NCBI RefSeq assembly: GCF_014636775.1
Contig: NZ_BMEQ01000019.1
Span: 1 to 64,000, forward strand
DNA length: 64,000 nucleotides
From: Kocuria dechangensis
Lineage (GTDB): Bacteria; Actinomycetota; Actinomycetes; Actinomycetales; Micrococcaceae
Direction: 5' to 3'
This document shows, one piece after another, positions 1-9,460 of the stretch. Each line of letters opens with the position of its first letter. Positions within the stretch are counted from its first letter, which is position 1. A model generated the notes under the pieces. That model was not told the origin of the DNA. It made no database searches and saw only the letters and a list, made by a program, of their open reading frames with translations. Position numbers and translations under genes: made by a program.

Positions 1-90
1 AGAAGTCCGCAAGCATGAACCAACCCTCGAGGAGCCGCACCACCACCGAATGTGCGACAGAGCCGTTGTTGCGATAGTCCCGGGGCCGTC

Positions 91-1386
91 CTAAGCGAGA
101 GCAGTCGCGGCGTGCAGTTCCTCCACGCTGCGCGGCGGCCCATGCGTGATGAGGCGCTGGAAGGTGGCCGGATCGAAGAGCTCGTCGAGTGCTAGGTGGG
201 CGGCGCCGATGATTCCGCCTTCTCTGGTGCTATTCAGGTGAGCGGGGCGGATGACCAGGTCCCGCGTGGCCAGGGGTAGAGAGCGTTGATAAACAGTCTC
301 ACGGATGCTTGCCAGCAATTGTCCGCCGTTTGAAACAACACCTCCGCCCATCAAGATGATCGATGGGTTGAAGAAGTTGACGAGCGTCGACAGGACCGAG
401 CCGATGGTCTTACCGCTGTGGGTAAGGGCTTCCACGGAGAAGTGATCTCCATTGCGGGCTGCGGTAATGACATCTTGGGCTGTGATGTTCTCGGTCTCGG
501 TGAGTCGCTCATGGAGGATGGGGCTACGGCCGTTCTGGGCGGCGCGCAGCCCCTGGAGCCCCAGTGCTCCGCCGCCGGCGATGGCCTCGAGACACCCGTA
601 TTTGCCGCACCGACACGCCACGTTCTCGGCCCCGGCCACGGCCACGTGCCCGATGTCTCCGGCACTGCCCTGGGCCCCGCGGTGCAACCGCCCGGCCGAG
701 ACGAGCCCCGCTCCGATGCCGGTGCCGATCTTCACGTAGATGAAGTCCTGGCCCCAGAACTCCCGCCTGGATCTGAGCTCGGCGAGGGCCAGCACATTGA
801 CCTCATTGTCGACCCATACCGGGGCTCGGAACGCAGCCGTGAGTCGTTCTCGCACGGGGTAGTTGTCCCATCCCGGCATGATCGGCGGTTCGCTGGGGCG
901 TCCGGTGGCGTATTCGACAGGTCCGGGCAGACCTACGCCGACGCCCCAGACGTCCCCTTCCGGAAGATTCGCCTCGGCCAGCAGGTCCTTGAGCACTTCC
1001 TCGGCCCGGGAGAGTGCGGGCTCGGGCCCGGCTGCGATCTCATGAACTGCGTTGCGGAGAGCCAGCACGTTGCCCGCCAGATCCGTGGCACCGACCGTGA
1101 ACGAGGTGGCCCCGAGCTCCAGGCCGAGGATGAGCCCGGCTGAGGCGTTGAAACGCAGGAGGCGGGGATTTCGTCCGCCGGTCGACTCTCCGTACTCACC
1201 CTCCATCACCAGGCCTGCCTCTTGCAGGACGTTGAGGCGCTGGGCGAGGGCGGTACGTCCCAGACCAGTCTTGGCCGCCAGGTCGGGCCGGGTCTGGGGC
1301 CCTTCCCTGCGAATGATTCCCAGGGTGAGGGCGGCGCTATGGGCGAGGTTGGCGTCCATACCGGACAGCAGAGCGGGAGTGGGCAT
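91..1386 (-). CDS. ROK-family transcriptional repressor
   Basis: Probable sugar-responsive repressor of the divergent operon to its right. The N-terminus (about residues 10-70) is a winged helix (PDLAAKTGLGRTALAQRLNVL). The rest is a ROK sugar-kinase-like fold, with the zinc and ROK signature GHVAVAGAENVACRCGKYGC followed by LEA. The phosphate-binding loop reads LGLELGATSFTVG instead of the DxGGTK of true ROK kinases, which fits a regulator better than an enzyme. The 431-aa length is normal for ROK repressors. An alternative ATG lies at 1401 directly behind GGAAAGG; 1386 was chosen because the family normally starts near this point. The ligand cannot be deduced. Confidence 0.85.
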   Translation of the reverse strand: MPTPALLSGMDANLAHSAALTLGIIRREGPQTRPDLAAKTGLGRTALAQRLNVLQEAGLVMEGEYGESTGGRNPRLLRFNASAGLILGLELGATSFTVGATDLAGNVLALRNAVHEIAAGPEPALSRAEEVLKDLLAEANLPEGDVWGVGVGLPGPVEYATGRPSEPPIMPGWDNYPVRERLTAAFRAPVWVDNEVNVLALAELRSRREFWGQDFIYVKIGTGIGAGLVSAGRLHRGAQGSAGDIGHVAVAGAENVACRCGKYGCLEAIAGGGALGLQGLRAAQNGRSPILHERLTETENITAQDVITAARNGDHFSVEALTHSGKTIGSVLSTLVNFFNPSIILMGGGVVSNGGQLLASIRETVYQRSLPLATRDLVIRPAHLNSTREGGIIGAAHLALDELFDPATFQRLITHGPPRSVEELHAATALA

Positions 1387-1431
1387 GGTCCTATCCAACA
1401 TCCTTTCCGGCGGAACGGGCGGTAGACACCC

Positions 1432-1461
1432 TTGACTTATGTATATGAACGGCAATAGTCT
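1432..1461 (+). promoter_or_regulatory. Promoter of the sugar operon in the divergent intergenic region
   Basis: TTGACT (1432-1437), an 18-bp spacer and TAGTCT (1456-1461) form a good housekeeping-type promoter ahead of the first operon gene. The same ~110-bp gap must also hold the ROK gene promoter. It is unusually AT-rich and carries TTATGT...ACATAA inverted half-sites, a plausible ROK operator. Confidence 0.5.
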
Positions 1462-1512
1462 GCAAGTGAACAACATAACACGTGAGTTCCCTCACACCCC
1501 AAGGAGCAGACA

Positions 1513-2331
1513 GTGAAGTTGGCGTACCACTCGATCACGTGGGGCGGAGTCATCGGCGACCCCACCGGCGTCACCAGCATCAAGGACCTCTACTACCGGT
1601 CGGCCGGGACGGTGACCGACTCGTTCGCCCCCATCCAGCAGGCCGGGTACTCCGGGGTGGAGATGTTCGAGGGCAACCTCTACGACTTCTCCTCCCACCT
1701 GGGTGACCTCCAGTCCCAGCTTTCCGACCACGAACTGGAACTGGTCAGCGTCTACACCGGCGGAAGCTTCATCTATGCGGACGCCCTGGAGGACGAGCTG
1801 TACAAGGTTCGTTCCACGGCCGAACTCGCCGCGGCGGCCGGTGCCGGTCACCTCGTCCTAGGTGGTGGCGCCATCCGGGCGGCCGGCACCCGCGAGGACG
1901 ACTACAAGCGGCTTGGTGGCGCGCTGGACACCGTGGCTCAGATCGCCGAGAGCAACGGCCTGCGCGCCTGCTTCCACCCTCATCTGGGCACGATCGTGCA
2001 GTCCCCCGAGCAGCTGGAGACCGTCTTCGCCGAGACCGGCATCGGCTTCTGCCCCGACACCGCCCACCTGGCCGCCGGCGGTGGGGACCCGGCCGAAGCC
2101 GTGCGCAAGTACTCCGACCGCCTGACGCTGGTGCACCTGAAGGACTACGACTCCACCAGCGGTCATTTCCTGCCGCTGGGGGATGGGGAGCTGAACTTCC
2201 GGGGCATTCTCGACGCCGTCCAGGAGGCGCACTACGACGACTGGGTGGTCGTGGAGCTGGACTACTACGACGGGGACCCGGCGGAGGCCGCTCGGCGCAG
2301 CCGCCAGTACCTGAGAGGCCTGGGACTGTGA
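1513..2331 (+). CDS. Sugar phosphate isomerase/epimerase (IolE/AP-endonuclease 2 TIM-barrel family)
   Basis: A xylose-isomerase-like TIM barrel of 272 aa, likely an isomerase, epimerase or dehydratase acting on the imported sugar. Family metal-site segments are visible: CFHPHLGTI, CPDTAHLAAGG, LVHLKDYD and VVVELDYY. The GTG start follows AAGGAG with 7-nt spacing. It is the first gene of the operon, and its stop overlaps the next start in a GTGA junction, which implies translational coupling. The exact substrate is unknown; inosose or keto-sugar derivatives are typical for the family. Confidence 0.8.
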   Translation: MKLAYHSITWGGVIGDPTGVTSIKDLYYRSAGTVTDSFAPIQQAGYSGVEMFEGNLYDFSSHLGDLQSQLSDHELELVSVYTGGSFIYADALEDELYKVRSTAELAAAAGAGHLVLGGGAIRAAGTREDDYKRLGGALDTVAQIAESNGLRACFHPHLGTIVQSPEQLETVFAETGIGFCPDTAHLAAGGGDPAEAVRKYSDRLTLVHLKDYDSTSGHFLPLGDGELNFRGILDAVQEAHYDDWVVVELDYYDGDPAEAARRSRQYLRGLGL

Positions 2332-3506
2332 ACCGCCGAGCCCGTCTGGCGACAGCAGCCGGCCTGGTGACCCTATCGGTTTCCCTGACCGCATGTGCCT
2401 CCACCACCACAAACAGCACGTGTCTGTTGCCCGACTACGCCCCGGCCCAGGAAGCCCTGCAGGAGATGGAAGGCCAGGTCCTCAGCAAGGGACCCCAGGG
2501 GGAAGAGCCGGTCTCCGCCGACACCTTGGAGCTGACCGGCACCGAGGTCGAGGAGGTCAAGGCCGAGAAGGCCACCGCAGCCATCGTCATGCACTACACC
2601 GGCGACGACTGGACCGCAGCACAGCTCGACGGGCTGACAACACGGTTCGCCGAACTCGGCATCGAGGTCATCGGCGTCACCGACGCCGGGCAGGACCCGA
2701 GCAAACAGGTCTCGGACATCGAGAACATGATCGCGCGCCAGCCCGACATCATGATCTCGATCCCCACGGATGCCGTGGCCACGGCGGGAGCCTATCGCCG
2801 GGCTGCCGAAGCCGGGATCGATCTGGTGTTCATGGACAACGTCCCGGCCGGCTTCGTTCCCGGTGAGGACTACATCTCCGCGGTCTCTGCGGACAACTAC
2901 GGCAACGGCGTCGTCTCCGCCCACCTGATGGCTCAGGCGCTGCAGGGGGAGGGGAACATCGGGGTGATCAAGTACGGGGTCGACTTCTTCGTGACCAATC
3001 AGCGTCACGAGGGGTTCACCGACACCATCGAGAACGAGTACCCCGGCATCAACATCATCGCCGAGCGGGGCATCTCCGGCGCCGACCTGGCCGGAGAAGC
3101 CCAGAACACCGCCAACGCGATGCTCCTGAGGCACCAGGACGACATCGACGGCCTCTGGGGTGTCTGGGACGTACCCACAGAAGGGATCATGGCCGCCGTC
3201 CGTACGGCCGAACGCGAGGACATCACGATCACCACCGAAGATCTGGGCTTGAACGTGGCGATCGCCATGGCCCAGAACACTGCGGTGGCCGGGCTGGGCG
3301 CCCAACGCCCCTACGACCAAGGTGTGGCCGAGGCCACCCTGGCCGCCTACGGACTGCTCGGAAAAGACGCACCCCCCTACGTGGCCCTCGGCGCCCTGCC
3401 GGTGCACCACGACAACCTGCTGGAGTCCTGGCAGGACATCTACCACCAAGACGTTCCCGAGCCCATCCGGGAGTCCTACGTCGAGTGCACCCCGCCCACG
3501 AACTGA
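2328..3506 (+). CDS. ABC transporter sugar-binding lipoprotein (periplasmic-binding-protein type 1)
   Basis: Solute receptor for the ABC importer encoded just downstream. A lipoprotein signal peptide ends in the lipobox SLTAC with the lipidated Cys at residue 23. The body is an RbsB-like two-lobe binding protein; segments such as QVSDIENMIARQPDIMISIP, VSADNYGNGVVSA and LWGVWDVPTEGIMAA are characteristic. At 392 aa it is larger than ribose-binding proteins because of an ~80-residue N-terminal extension. The GTG start overlaps the preceding stop by 4 nt. Confidence 0.88.
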   Translation: MNRRARLATAAGLVTLSVSLTACASTTTNSTCLLPDYAPAQEALQEMEGQVLSKGPQGEEPVSADTLELTGTEVEEVKAEKATAAIVMHYTGDDWTAAQLDGLTTRFAELGIEVIGVTDAGQDPSKQVSDIENMIARQPDIMISIPTDAVATAGAYRRAAEAGIDLVFMDNVPAGFVPGEDYISAVSADNYGNGVVSAHLMAQALQGEGNIGVIKYGVDFFVTNQRHEGFTDTIENEYPGINIIAERGISGADLAGEAQNTANAMLLRHQDDIDGLWGVWDVPTEGIMAAVRTAEREDITITTEDLGLNVAIAMAQNTAVAGLGAQRPYDQGVAEATLAAYGLLGKDAPPYVALGALPVHHDNLLESWQDIYHQDVPEPIRESYVECTPPTN

Positions 3507-3534
3507 CATCTGACCCAGCACAAGAAATGGAGCA

Positions 3535-4710
3535 ATGACAATGCAAGAGCTGAAGATCGCCATCATCGGAGCCGGATTCATGGCCAAGGCCCACTCCATG
3601 GCCTACGCGACCATGCCGATGTTCTTCTGGCCGGCCCCGGCCCAGCCGGTGCGGGAGCTGCTGATCGACGTGAACGAGGAGTCCGCAGCCGACGCTGCGG
3701 CCCGCTACGGGTGGAACCGCTCGGGCACGGACTGGCGTACGGCCATCGAAGACCCGAGCATCGACGTGATCGACATCGCCACTCCCAACCACCTGCACGC
3801 GGAGATCGCCATCGCCGCCCTGCAGGCAGGCAAACACGTGATCTCCGAGAAGCCTCTGGCCCGTGGGGCCGAAGAGGCCAAGGCCGTGTACGAGGCAGCA
3901 CAGGCCTCGGACCGCACCACCATGGTCGCTTTCAACTACCGCCGCACCCCCGCGATCACCTACGCCAAGAAGCTCATCGACGAAGGACGCATCGGCAGGA
4001 TCCTCAACTTCCGCGGCACCTACCTGCAGGACTGGTCGGCCAGCCCGGACTCCCCGCTGTCCTGGCGCTTCCGCAAGGACATCGCCGGCAGTGGCGCCCT
4101 GGGCGACATCGGCACCCACGTCGTCGACATCGCCCGGTACCTGGTGGGCGAGATCTCCGCGGTCAGTGCCCAAGCCCGCACCTGGATCCCGGAGCGCCCC
4201 GTACCCAGCGGCACCGTCGACAAGCTCGGTGCCGGCGGTGACGCCAACGCCCCGAAGGAGACCGTCGACGTCGACGACGAGGTCATGACCATGCTCCGCT
4301 TCGACAACGACGCGATCGGCAGCATCGAAGCCACCCGCAACGGCTGGGGCCGGAACAACTTCCTGACCTTCGAAATTCACGGCACCGAAGGCTCCATCAC
4401 CTTCGACTACGAGAAGCGGGACCAGTTGCAGGTGATCTTCGCCTCCGACGATCCCGCCGAGCGAGGCTTCCGCACGATCTACACCGGCCCCGCCCACCCG
4501 AACGGGGAAGCGCTGTGGCCCATCCCCGCCCTGGGCATCGGCTATGGCGAAACCAAGATCATCGAGGCCCACGACCTTTTCCACGCCATCGTCAACGGCA
4601 CCCCAGCCAGCCCTGATTTCGCCGACGGTTACCAGATCGAAAAGGTGGCCGACGCGATCCTGGAGTCCTCCGACAGCGGGCAATGGGTGACCGTGGAAGG
4701 GCTGCAGTAG
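3535..4710 (+). CDS. Gfo/Idh/MocA-family NAD(P)-dependent oxidoreductase
   Basis: Sugar or inositol dehydrogenase-like enzyme of 391 aa. The Rossmann fingerprint IAIIGAGFMAKAH lies at residues 7-19 and the family EKP motif appears as HVISEKPLARG. The C-terminal alpha/beta domain carries GDIGTHVVDIARYL, including the His typical of the active site. TGGAG precedes the ATG. It sits between the binding protein and the ATPase, so it probably oxidises the sugar imported by this operon. Substrate and cofactor preference are not visible. Confidence 0.86.
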   Translation: MTMQELKIAIIGAGFMAKAHSMAYATMPMFFWPAPAQPVRELLIDVNEESAADAAARYGWNRSGTDWRTAIEDPSIDVIDIATPNHLHAEIAIAALQAGKHVISEKPLARGAEEAKAVYEAAQASDRTTMVAFNYRRTPAITYAKKLIDEGRIGRILNFRGTYLQDWSASPDSPLSWRFRKDIAGSGALGDIGTHVVDIARYLVGEISAVSAQARTWIPERPVPSGTVDKLGAGGDANAPKETVDVDDEVMTMLRFDNDAIGSIEATRNGWGRNNFLTFEIHGTEGSITFDYEKRDQLQVIFASDDPAERGFRTIYTGPAHPNGEALWPIPALGIGYGETKIIEAHDLFHAIVNGTPASPDFADGYQIEKVADAILESSDSGQWVTVEGLQ

Positions 4711-4712
4711 TC

Positions 4713-6245
4713 ATGTCCAGCGCAACCGCATCCTCTTCGCCTACGACCGGGACCGTCGCCGTGTCCATGCAGGGCATCGAAAAGGCCTTCGGCGTCAACC
4801 GGGTGCTGCAAGGAGTGAACTTCGAAGTGCTCGCCGGTGAGGTCCACACCCTCGCCGGGGAGAACGGAGCGGGCAAGTCCACACTCATGAAGATCCTGCA
4901 AGGCGTCTACAGCGCCGACGCCGGGGAGATCGCCGTGGACGGGCATCCTGTGACCATCAACTCCCCGATCGCTGCCCGCGAGGCGGGGGTGGGCATGGTC
5001 TTCCAGGAATTCAGCCTGGTCCCCACCTTGAGTGTCGCCCAGAACGTCTTCCTCAACCGAGAACCCCGCAATGCCCTGGGGTTGATCGACGAGGAAGCCA
5101 TGGAGCGTGAGACGGAAAAGATCTTCGAGACCTTCGAGCTGCCGATCAACCCCAAAGCTTCCGTAGACAGGTTGAGCACGGCGTACTGGCAATTGACTGA
5201 GATCGCCAAGGCCATCTCCCAGAACGCCCGGGTACTCATCCTCGATGAACCCACCGCAAGTTTGTCGAAGAAAGAATCTGAGATTCTATTCGCGCTGATC
5301 AAACGATTGACGTCCCAAGGGATCGGCATCGTTTACATCTCCCACCGCATGGAGGAGATCTACCGGGTCACCGACCGCATCACGGTCATGCGCGACGGGG
5401 CCGTGGTGCTGACGGATCACGCCACCAACATCACCCCGGAGGATCTCGTCGAAGCCATCATCGGGCGTCGACTGGAGAACGCGCTGACCTACGAGACCCA
5501 CGGCGTGGATCGTTCCGGGACTCCGCGACTGGAGGTGAAGGGCCTGTCCACCGACCACGGCTTGGAGGACATCTCCTTCACCGTTCACCCCGGGGAGGTC
5601 CTCGGCTTGGCCGGGCTGATGGGCTCAGGCCGTACCGAGCTCGCGCGCGCCCTCTTCGGCATCGACAAGCACCGCAGCGGCGAGATCCTCGTCGACGGTG
5701 AGCCTGTCTCCGTCACTACCCCGGTCTCGGCCATGGAAGCGGGATTCGCCCTCGTGCCCGAGGACCGCCGTGAACAAGGACTGGTGCTTTCTCACAGCAT
5801 CCGCGACAACCTGCTGCTGCCGCTGCTCGGCCGATTCAGCCGGGGCCCGCTCATGGACGAACGACGCTCACGACAGTTCGTGACAGAGGTGCTGAAGAAG
5901 TTCGAAGTGAAAGGCGCGACCCCCAACCTCGAGATCCGACTGCTGTCCGGTGGCAACCAGCAGAAGGTCGTTCTGGGCCGCTGGGTCTCCACCGAGCCCA
6001 AGATCCTCATCCTGGACGAACCCACGGCCGGCATCGACATCGGCACCAAGGGCGAAGTCATCGAGCTGATCCGGGAACTGTCCCGAACCGGCACCTCCGT
6101 GGTGCTGATCTCCTCGGAACTGACCGAACTGCTGGCGGTCAGCGACCGCATCCTGGTCCTGCGCAAGGGCCGCCTCCAATCCACTCTGGACCGCTCCGAG
6201 ATCGAAGACGAAGAGTCGCTCCAATTGACCATTCAGGGAGTCTGA
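4713..6245 (+). CDS. Sugar ABC transporter ATPase, two-domain RbsA/MglA type
   Basis: Energises import of the sugar bound by the upstream lipoprotein. It has two fused nucleotide-binding domains. Domain 1 has Walker A GENGAGKST and Walker B VLILDEPTASLS, but its signature is the variant LSTAYWQLTEIA. Domain 2 has the degenerate P-loop GLMGSGRTELAR, the intact signature LSGGNQQKVVLG and LILDEPTAGIDIG. The 510-aa length is typical. It starts 2 nt after the previous stop and is followed 2 nt later by the permease. Confidence 0.92.
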   Translation: MSSATASSSPTTGTVAVSMQGIEKAFGVNRVLQGVNFEVLAGEVHTLAGENGAGKSTLMKILQGVYSADAGEIAVDGHPVTINSPIAAREAGVGMVFQEFSLVPTLSVAQNVFLNREPRNALGLIDEEAMERETEKIFETFELPINPKASVDRLSTAYWQLTEIAKAISQNARVLILDEPTASLSKKESEILFALIKRLTSQGIGIVYISHRMEEIYRVTDRITVMRDGAVVLTDHATNITPEDLVEAIIGRRLENALTYETHGVDRSGTPRLEVKGLSTDHGLEDISFTVHPGEVLGLAGLMGSGRTELARALFGIDKHRSGEILVDGEPVSVTTPVSAMEAGFALVPEDRREQGLVLSHSIRDNLLLPLLGRFSRGPLMDERRSRQFVTEVLKKFEVKGATPNLEIRLLSGGNQQKVVLGRWVSTEPKILILDEPTAGIDIGTKGEVIELIRELSRTGTSVVLISSELTELLAVSDRILVLRKGRLQSTLDRSEIEDEESLQLTIQGV

Positions 6246-6247
6246 CC

Positions 6248-7225
6248 ATGTCCACTTCTACCTCCACTCCAGCCCCGGCTCAGGCGGACACCGCTGCCCG
6301 CAAGAGCTCGGTGGATTGGCGCAACTACATCATCTACATCGGCCTGGTCCTGGTGTACGGGATCTGCGTCATCTTCCTGAACGACTCAGGCTTCGCCACC
6401 GTCGAAAACCTGCTGAACATCTTCCGCCAGACGGCCATGATCGCTTTCATGGCCGTGGCCGTCACGTTCGTGATCGCTTCCGCCGAGATCGACTTGTCCG
6501 TCGGCGCCGTCGCCGGGCTGGCCAGTGTCACCGCAGCCATGGGCGTGGCAGCCGGCGGTCCTGTCACCGGCACCCTGGCCGGAATCGGCACCGGTGTGCT
6601 CGTCGGGCTCGTCAATGGCAGTCTGGTGGCCTTTGCCCGGATTCCCTCGTTCCTGGTCACCCTGGGCATGATGGGCATCGCCTTGGGCGTGGCCATGTGG
6701 ATCACCGGTTCCGCCCCCCAGCCCATCCTCTCGCCCGGGTTCAACGCCTTCTTCGGCGGTGGGTCGATCGGTCCGATCCCGGCCCTGCTCATCTGGGTCG
6801 TCATCGCCACCATCATCGGGGCGATCGTCATGCACCGCACCGCCTACGGCCGTCGGGTGCTGGCCACCGGCGGCAACGAGCAGGCCGCCATCTACAGCGG
6901 CGTGCGCACGCGCCGGATCATCTTCAGCGTCCTCATGGCCTCCGCCGTGGCCGCCTCGATCGCCGGCATGCTCTACGCCGGACGCCTGGAGTCCGGCCGC
7001 TACCAGTGGGGCAGCGGGGACGAACTGTCCGTCATCGCGGCGGTCATCCTCGGCGGCACCAGCCTCTTCGGCGGGCGCGGAGCCGTCGTCGGATCCGTCA
7101 TCGGGGCGCTGCTGATCGGCGTGATCAACAACGGTCTGGTGCTGGCAGGCCTGGACACCAGCCAACAGAACATCGTCCGCGGCGTGATCATCATCCTCGC
7201 CGTGGCCCTGGCACGAAGGAAGTAG
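6248..7225 (+). CDS. Sugar ABC transporter permease, RbsC type
   Basis: Membrane component of the importer, 325 aa with about eight to ten hydrophobic helices after a short Ser/Thr/Ala-rich cytoplasmic N-terminus. Family segments include FVIASAEIDLSVGAVAGL, IPSFLVTLGMMGIALG and VIAAVILGGTSLFGGRGAVVG. It lies 2 nt after the ATPase gene. One permease gene is enough because RbsC-type proteins work as homodimers. Confidence 0.9.
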   Translation: MSTSTSTPAPAQADTAARKSSVDWRNYIIYIGLVLVYGICVIFLNDSGFATVENLLNIFRQTAMIAFMAVAVTFVIASAEIDLSVGAVAGLASVTAAMGVAAGGPVTGTLAGIGTGVLVGLVNGSLVAFARIPSFLVTLGMMGIALGVAMWITGSAPQPILSPGFNAFFGGGSIGPIPALLIWVVIATIIGAIVMHRTAYGRRVLATGGNEQAAIYSGVRTRRIIFSVLMASAVAASIAGMLYAGRLESGRYQWGSGDELSVIAAVILGGTSLFGGRGAVVGSVIGALLIGVINNGLVLAGLDTSQQNIVRGVIIILAVALARRK

Positions 7226-7229
7226 CCCA

Positions 7230-8300
7230 GTGCGCGCAGGAATCATCGGCGGGGGCATGATCGCCCGCGTCCACGCCCACGCGGTGCGCGCATCGGGCCA
7301 CGAGGTGCTGGCCGCAGCCAGCCGAGACTCGGCATCCGGTCAGCGCGCAGGGCAGCAAACGGGTGCCAGGGAAGTGCACTCCACTCCCCTGGAACTCATC
7401 GAAGATCCCCGCGTCGAGGTGGTGCACATCTGCTCTCCCAACGACACCCACCCCGATCTCGTACGTGCCACCCTTGAGGCCGGCAAGCACGTGATCTGCG
7501 AAAAGCCGCTGGCCACCGGCCGGACCGATGCGCAGGCCATGGTCGATCACTGGCGGACCACCGATCTGGTGGCCACCGTCCCTTTCGGCTACCGCTTCTA
7601 CTCCTCCATCCGTGAACTGCGGGCCCGTCTGTCCTCCGGGGAGGACACACCGCACCTGGTGCGGGGCAACTACCTGCAGGACTGGTTGTCCCGTTCCACG
7701 GACACCAACTGGCGGGTGGACTCCACCCAGGGTGGTCAGTCCCGGGCCTTCGCCGACATCGGAGTCCACTGGTGCGACCTCCTGGAGTTCGTCACCGGAC
7801 AACGCATCACGTCCCTCATCGCCGACCTGTCCACCGTCTACGACACCCGAGGGACGAGCTCGGAACCGGTCAGAACCGAGGACGCGGCCGTGCTCGTCTT
7901 CCGTCTCGATGGCGGAACCCTGGGCAGCGCCACAATCTCGCAAGCGGCACCAGGACACAAGAATGACCTACGCATCGCCGTGGACACCCCCGTACACTCC
8001 TACGAATTCCACCAGGAAGAACCCAACACCCTATGGATCGGGGGGCGGGAGCAGACTCGAATCTGGAATCGAGCCGACGAGGACGCCTCACCCTTGTCCA
8101 CCGCCTACGACCAGTCCCCGGGAGGACATCCCCAAGGGTGGCGCGACGCATTCACCTCCTTCGTCACCGACACCTACCGGGCCGCCCGGGGCGAGGAAGT
8201 GGACGGGCTACCGACCTTCGACGACGGCCTGCGAGCAGCCGTTCTCACCGACGCCGTCCTCTCCTCCGCCGCCTCCGGCCGGTGGGTGGACATCGGCTGA
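7230..8300 (+). CDS. Second Gfo/Idh/MocA-family oxidoreductase
   Basis: A 356-aa dehydrogenase paralogous to the one upstream of the ATPase. Rossmann motif GIIGGGMIARVHAH is at the N-terminus, the EKP motif is HVICEKPLATG, and ADIGVHWCDLLEFVTG corresponds to the catalytic-domain helix with its His. The GTG start lies 4 nt after the permease stop. Two Gfo/Idh enzymes with two TIM-barrel isomerases in one operon suggest an oxidation, isomerisation and reduction route (epimerisation through a keto intermediate); this is inference. Confidence 0.85.
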   Translation: MRAGIIGGGMIARVHAHAVRASGHEVLAAASRDSASGQRAGQQTGAREVHSTPLELIEDPRVEVVHICSPNDTHPDLVRATLEAGKHVICEKPLATGRTDAQAMVDHWRTTDLVATVPFGYRFYSSIRELRARLSSGEDTPHLVRGNYLQDWLSRSTDTNWRVDSTQGGQSRAFADIGVHWCDLLEFVTGQRITSLIADLSTVYDTRGTSSEPVRTEDAAVLVFRLDGGTLGSATISQAAPGHKNDLRIAVDTPVHSYEFHQEEPNTLWIGGREQTRIWNRADEDASPLSTAYDQSPGGHPQGWRDAFTSFVTDTYRAARGEEVDGLPTFDDGLRAAVLTDAVLSSAASGRWVDIG

Positions 8301-8390
8301 TGCACCCGCTGCCCTGAAACACTCCCCTGCCCCATCGGCTCGCTTCCGGAGCGCGACGGATTCGCCGTCGAACTCGAAAAGGAACCCATC

Positions 8391-9410
8391 ATGACTCATG
8401 AGAACTCCCACCCCGTCACCCTGTTCACCGGCCAATGGGCCGACCTGCCCTTCGAGGAGGTGGCCCGGCTGGCCGCCGAGTGGGGCTACGACGGGCTGGA
8501 GATCGCCTGCTCGGGCGATCACCTGGACGTGTGGCGGGCAGCGGAGGACGACGCCTATCTGGCCGGGCGCACCGAAATCCTCGACCGCTACGGGCTGAAA
8601 GTCTGGGCGATCTCCAACCACCTCAAGGGCCAGGCTGTCTGCGATGACCCCATCGACTTCCGGCACCAGGCCATCGTCGGCTCCCGCATCTGGGGCGACG
8701 GCGAGGCAGAGGGCGTGCGGCAGCGGGCGGCGCAGGAGCTCAAGCTCACCGCCCAGGTGGCGCGCAAGCTGGGCTGCGACACCGTGGTCGGATTCACCGG
8801 CTCGTCCATCTGGCAGTACGTGGCCATGTTCCCCCCGGTCCCGCAGTCCGTGATCGACGCCGGATACCAGGACTTCGCCGACCGGTGGAACCCGATCCTC
8901 GACGTCTTCGACGGCGAAGGGGTGCGCTTCGCCCACGAGGTGCACCCCTCCGAGATCGCCTACGACTACTGGACCAGCGTCCGAGCCTTGGAAGCGATCG
9001 ACCGGCGCGAAGCCTTCGGGTTCAACTGGGACCCGAGCCACATGCTGTGGCAGGGCATCGACCCGGTCGGATTCATCACCGACTTCGCCGACCGGATCTA
9101 CCACGTGGACTGCAAGGACACCCGCCTGCGCCCGGCCACAGGTCGGTCAGGGATTCTGGGCTCGCACCTGCCCTGGGGTGACCCGCGGCGCGGGTGGGAC
9201 TTCGTCTCCACCGGCCACGGCGACGTCCACTGGGAGGACGCCTTCCGCGCGCTGAAGTCGATCGGCTACAACGGGCCGATCTCCATCGAGTGGGAGGACG
9301 CCGGAATGGACCGCTTGCACGGTGCCCCCGAAGCGCTGCGCCATGTCCGGTCCCTGCTCTGGAAGACACCTGAGTCCTCATTCGACGCCGCGTTCAGCAA
9401 CCAAAACTGA
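8391..9410 (+). CDS. Sugar phosphate isomerase/epimerase (second TIM-barrel enzyme)
   Basis: A 339-aa xylose-isomerase-like TIM barrel, longer than the first operon copy and only distantly related to it. Candidate metal-binding segments are FAHEVHPSEIAYD, FGFNWDPSHMLWQG, IYHVDCKDTRL and ISIEWEDAGMD. AAAAGGAACC lies upstream of the ATG. The 90-nt gap before it is the largest inside the transport half of the operon, so an internal promoter is possible. Confidence 0.83.
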   Translation: MTHENSHPVTLFTGQWADLPFEEVARLAAEWGYDGLEIACSGDHLDVWRAAEDDAYLAGRTEILDRYGLKVWAISNHLKGQAVCDDPIDFRHQAIVGSRIWGDGEAEGVRQRAAQELKLTAQVARKLGCDTVVGFTGSSIWQYVAMFPPVPQSVIDAGYQDFADRWNPILDVFDGEGVRFAHEVHPSEIAYDYWTSVRALEAIDRREAFGFNWDPSHMLWQGIDPVGFITDFADRIYHVDCKDTRLRPATGRSGILGSHLPWGDPRRGWDFVSTGHGDVHWEDAFRALKSIGYNGPISIEWEDAGMDRLHGAPEALRHVRSLLWKTPESSFDAAFSNQN

Positions 9411-9460
9411 CCCTGGCCGGCCGACACCGGTCACCACGACGCAACACAGGAGGAGAAATC

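Noticed and set aside
6316-7260. Arg/His-rich frame overlapping the permease gene
   Set aside because: Out-of-frame reading of a convincing membrane permease.
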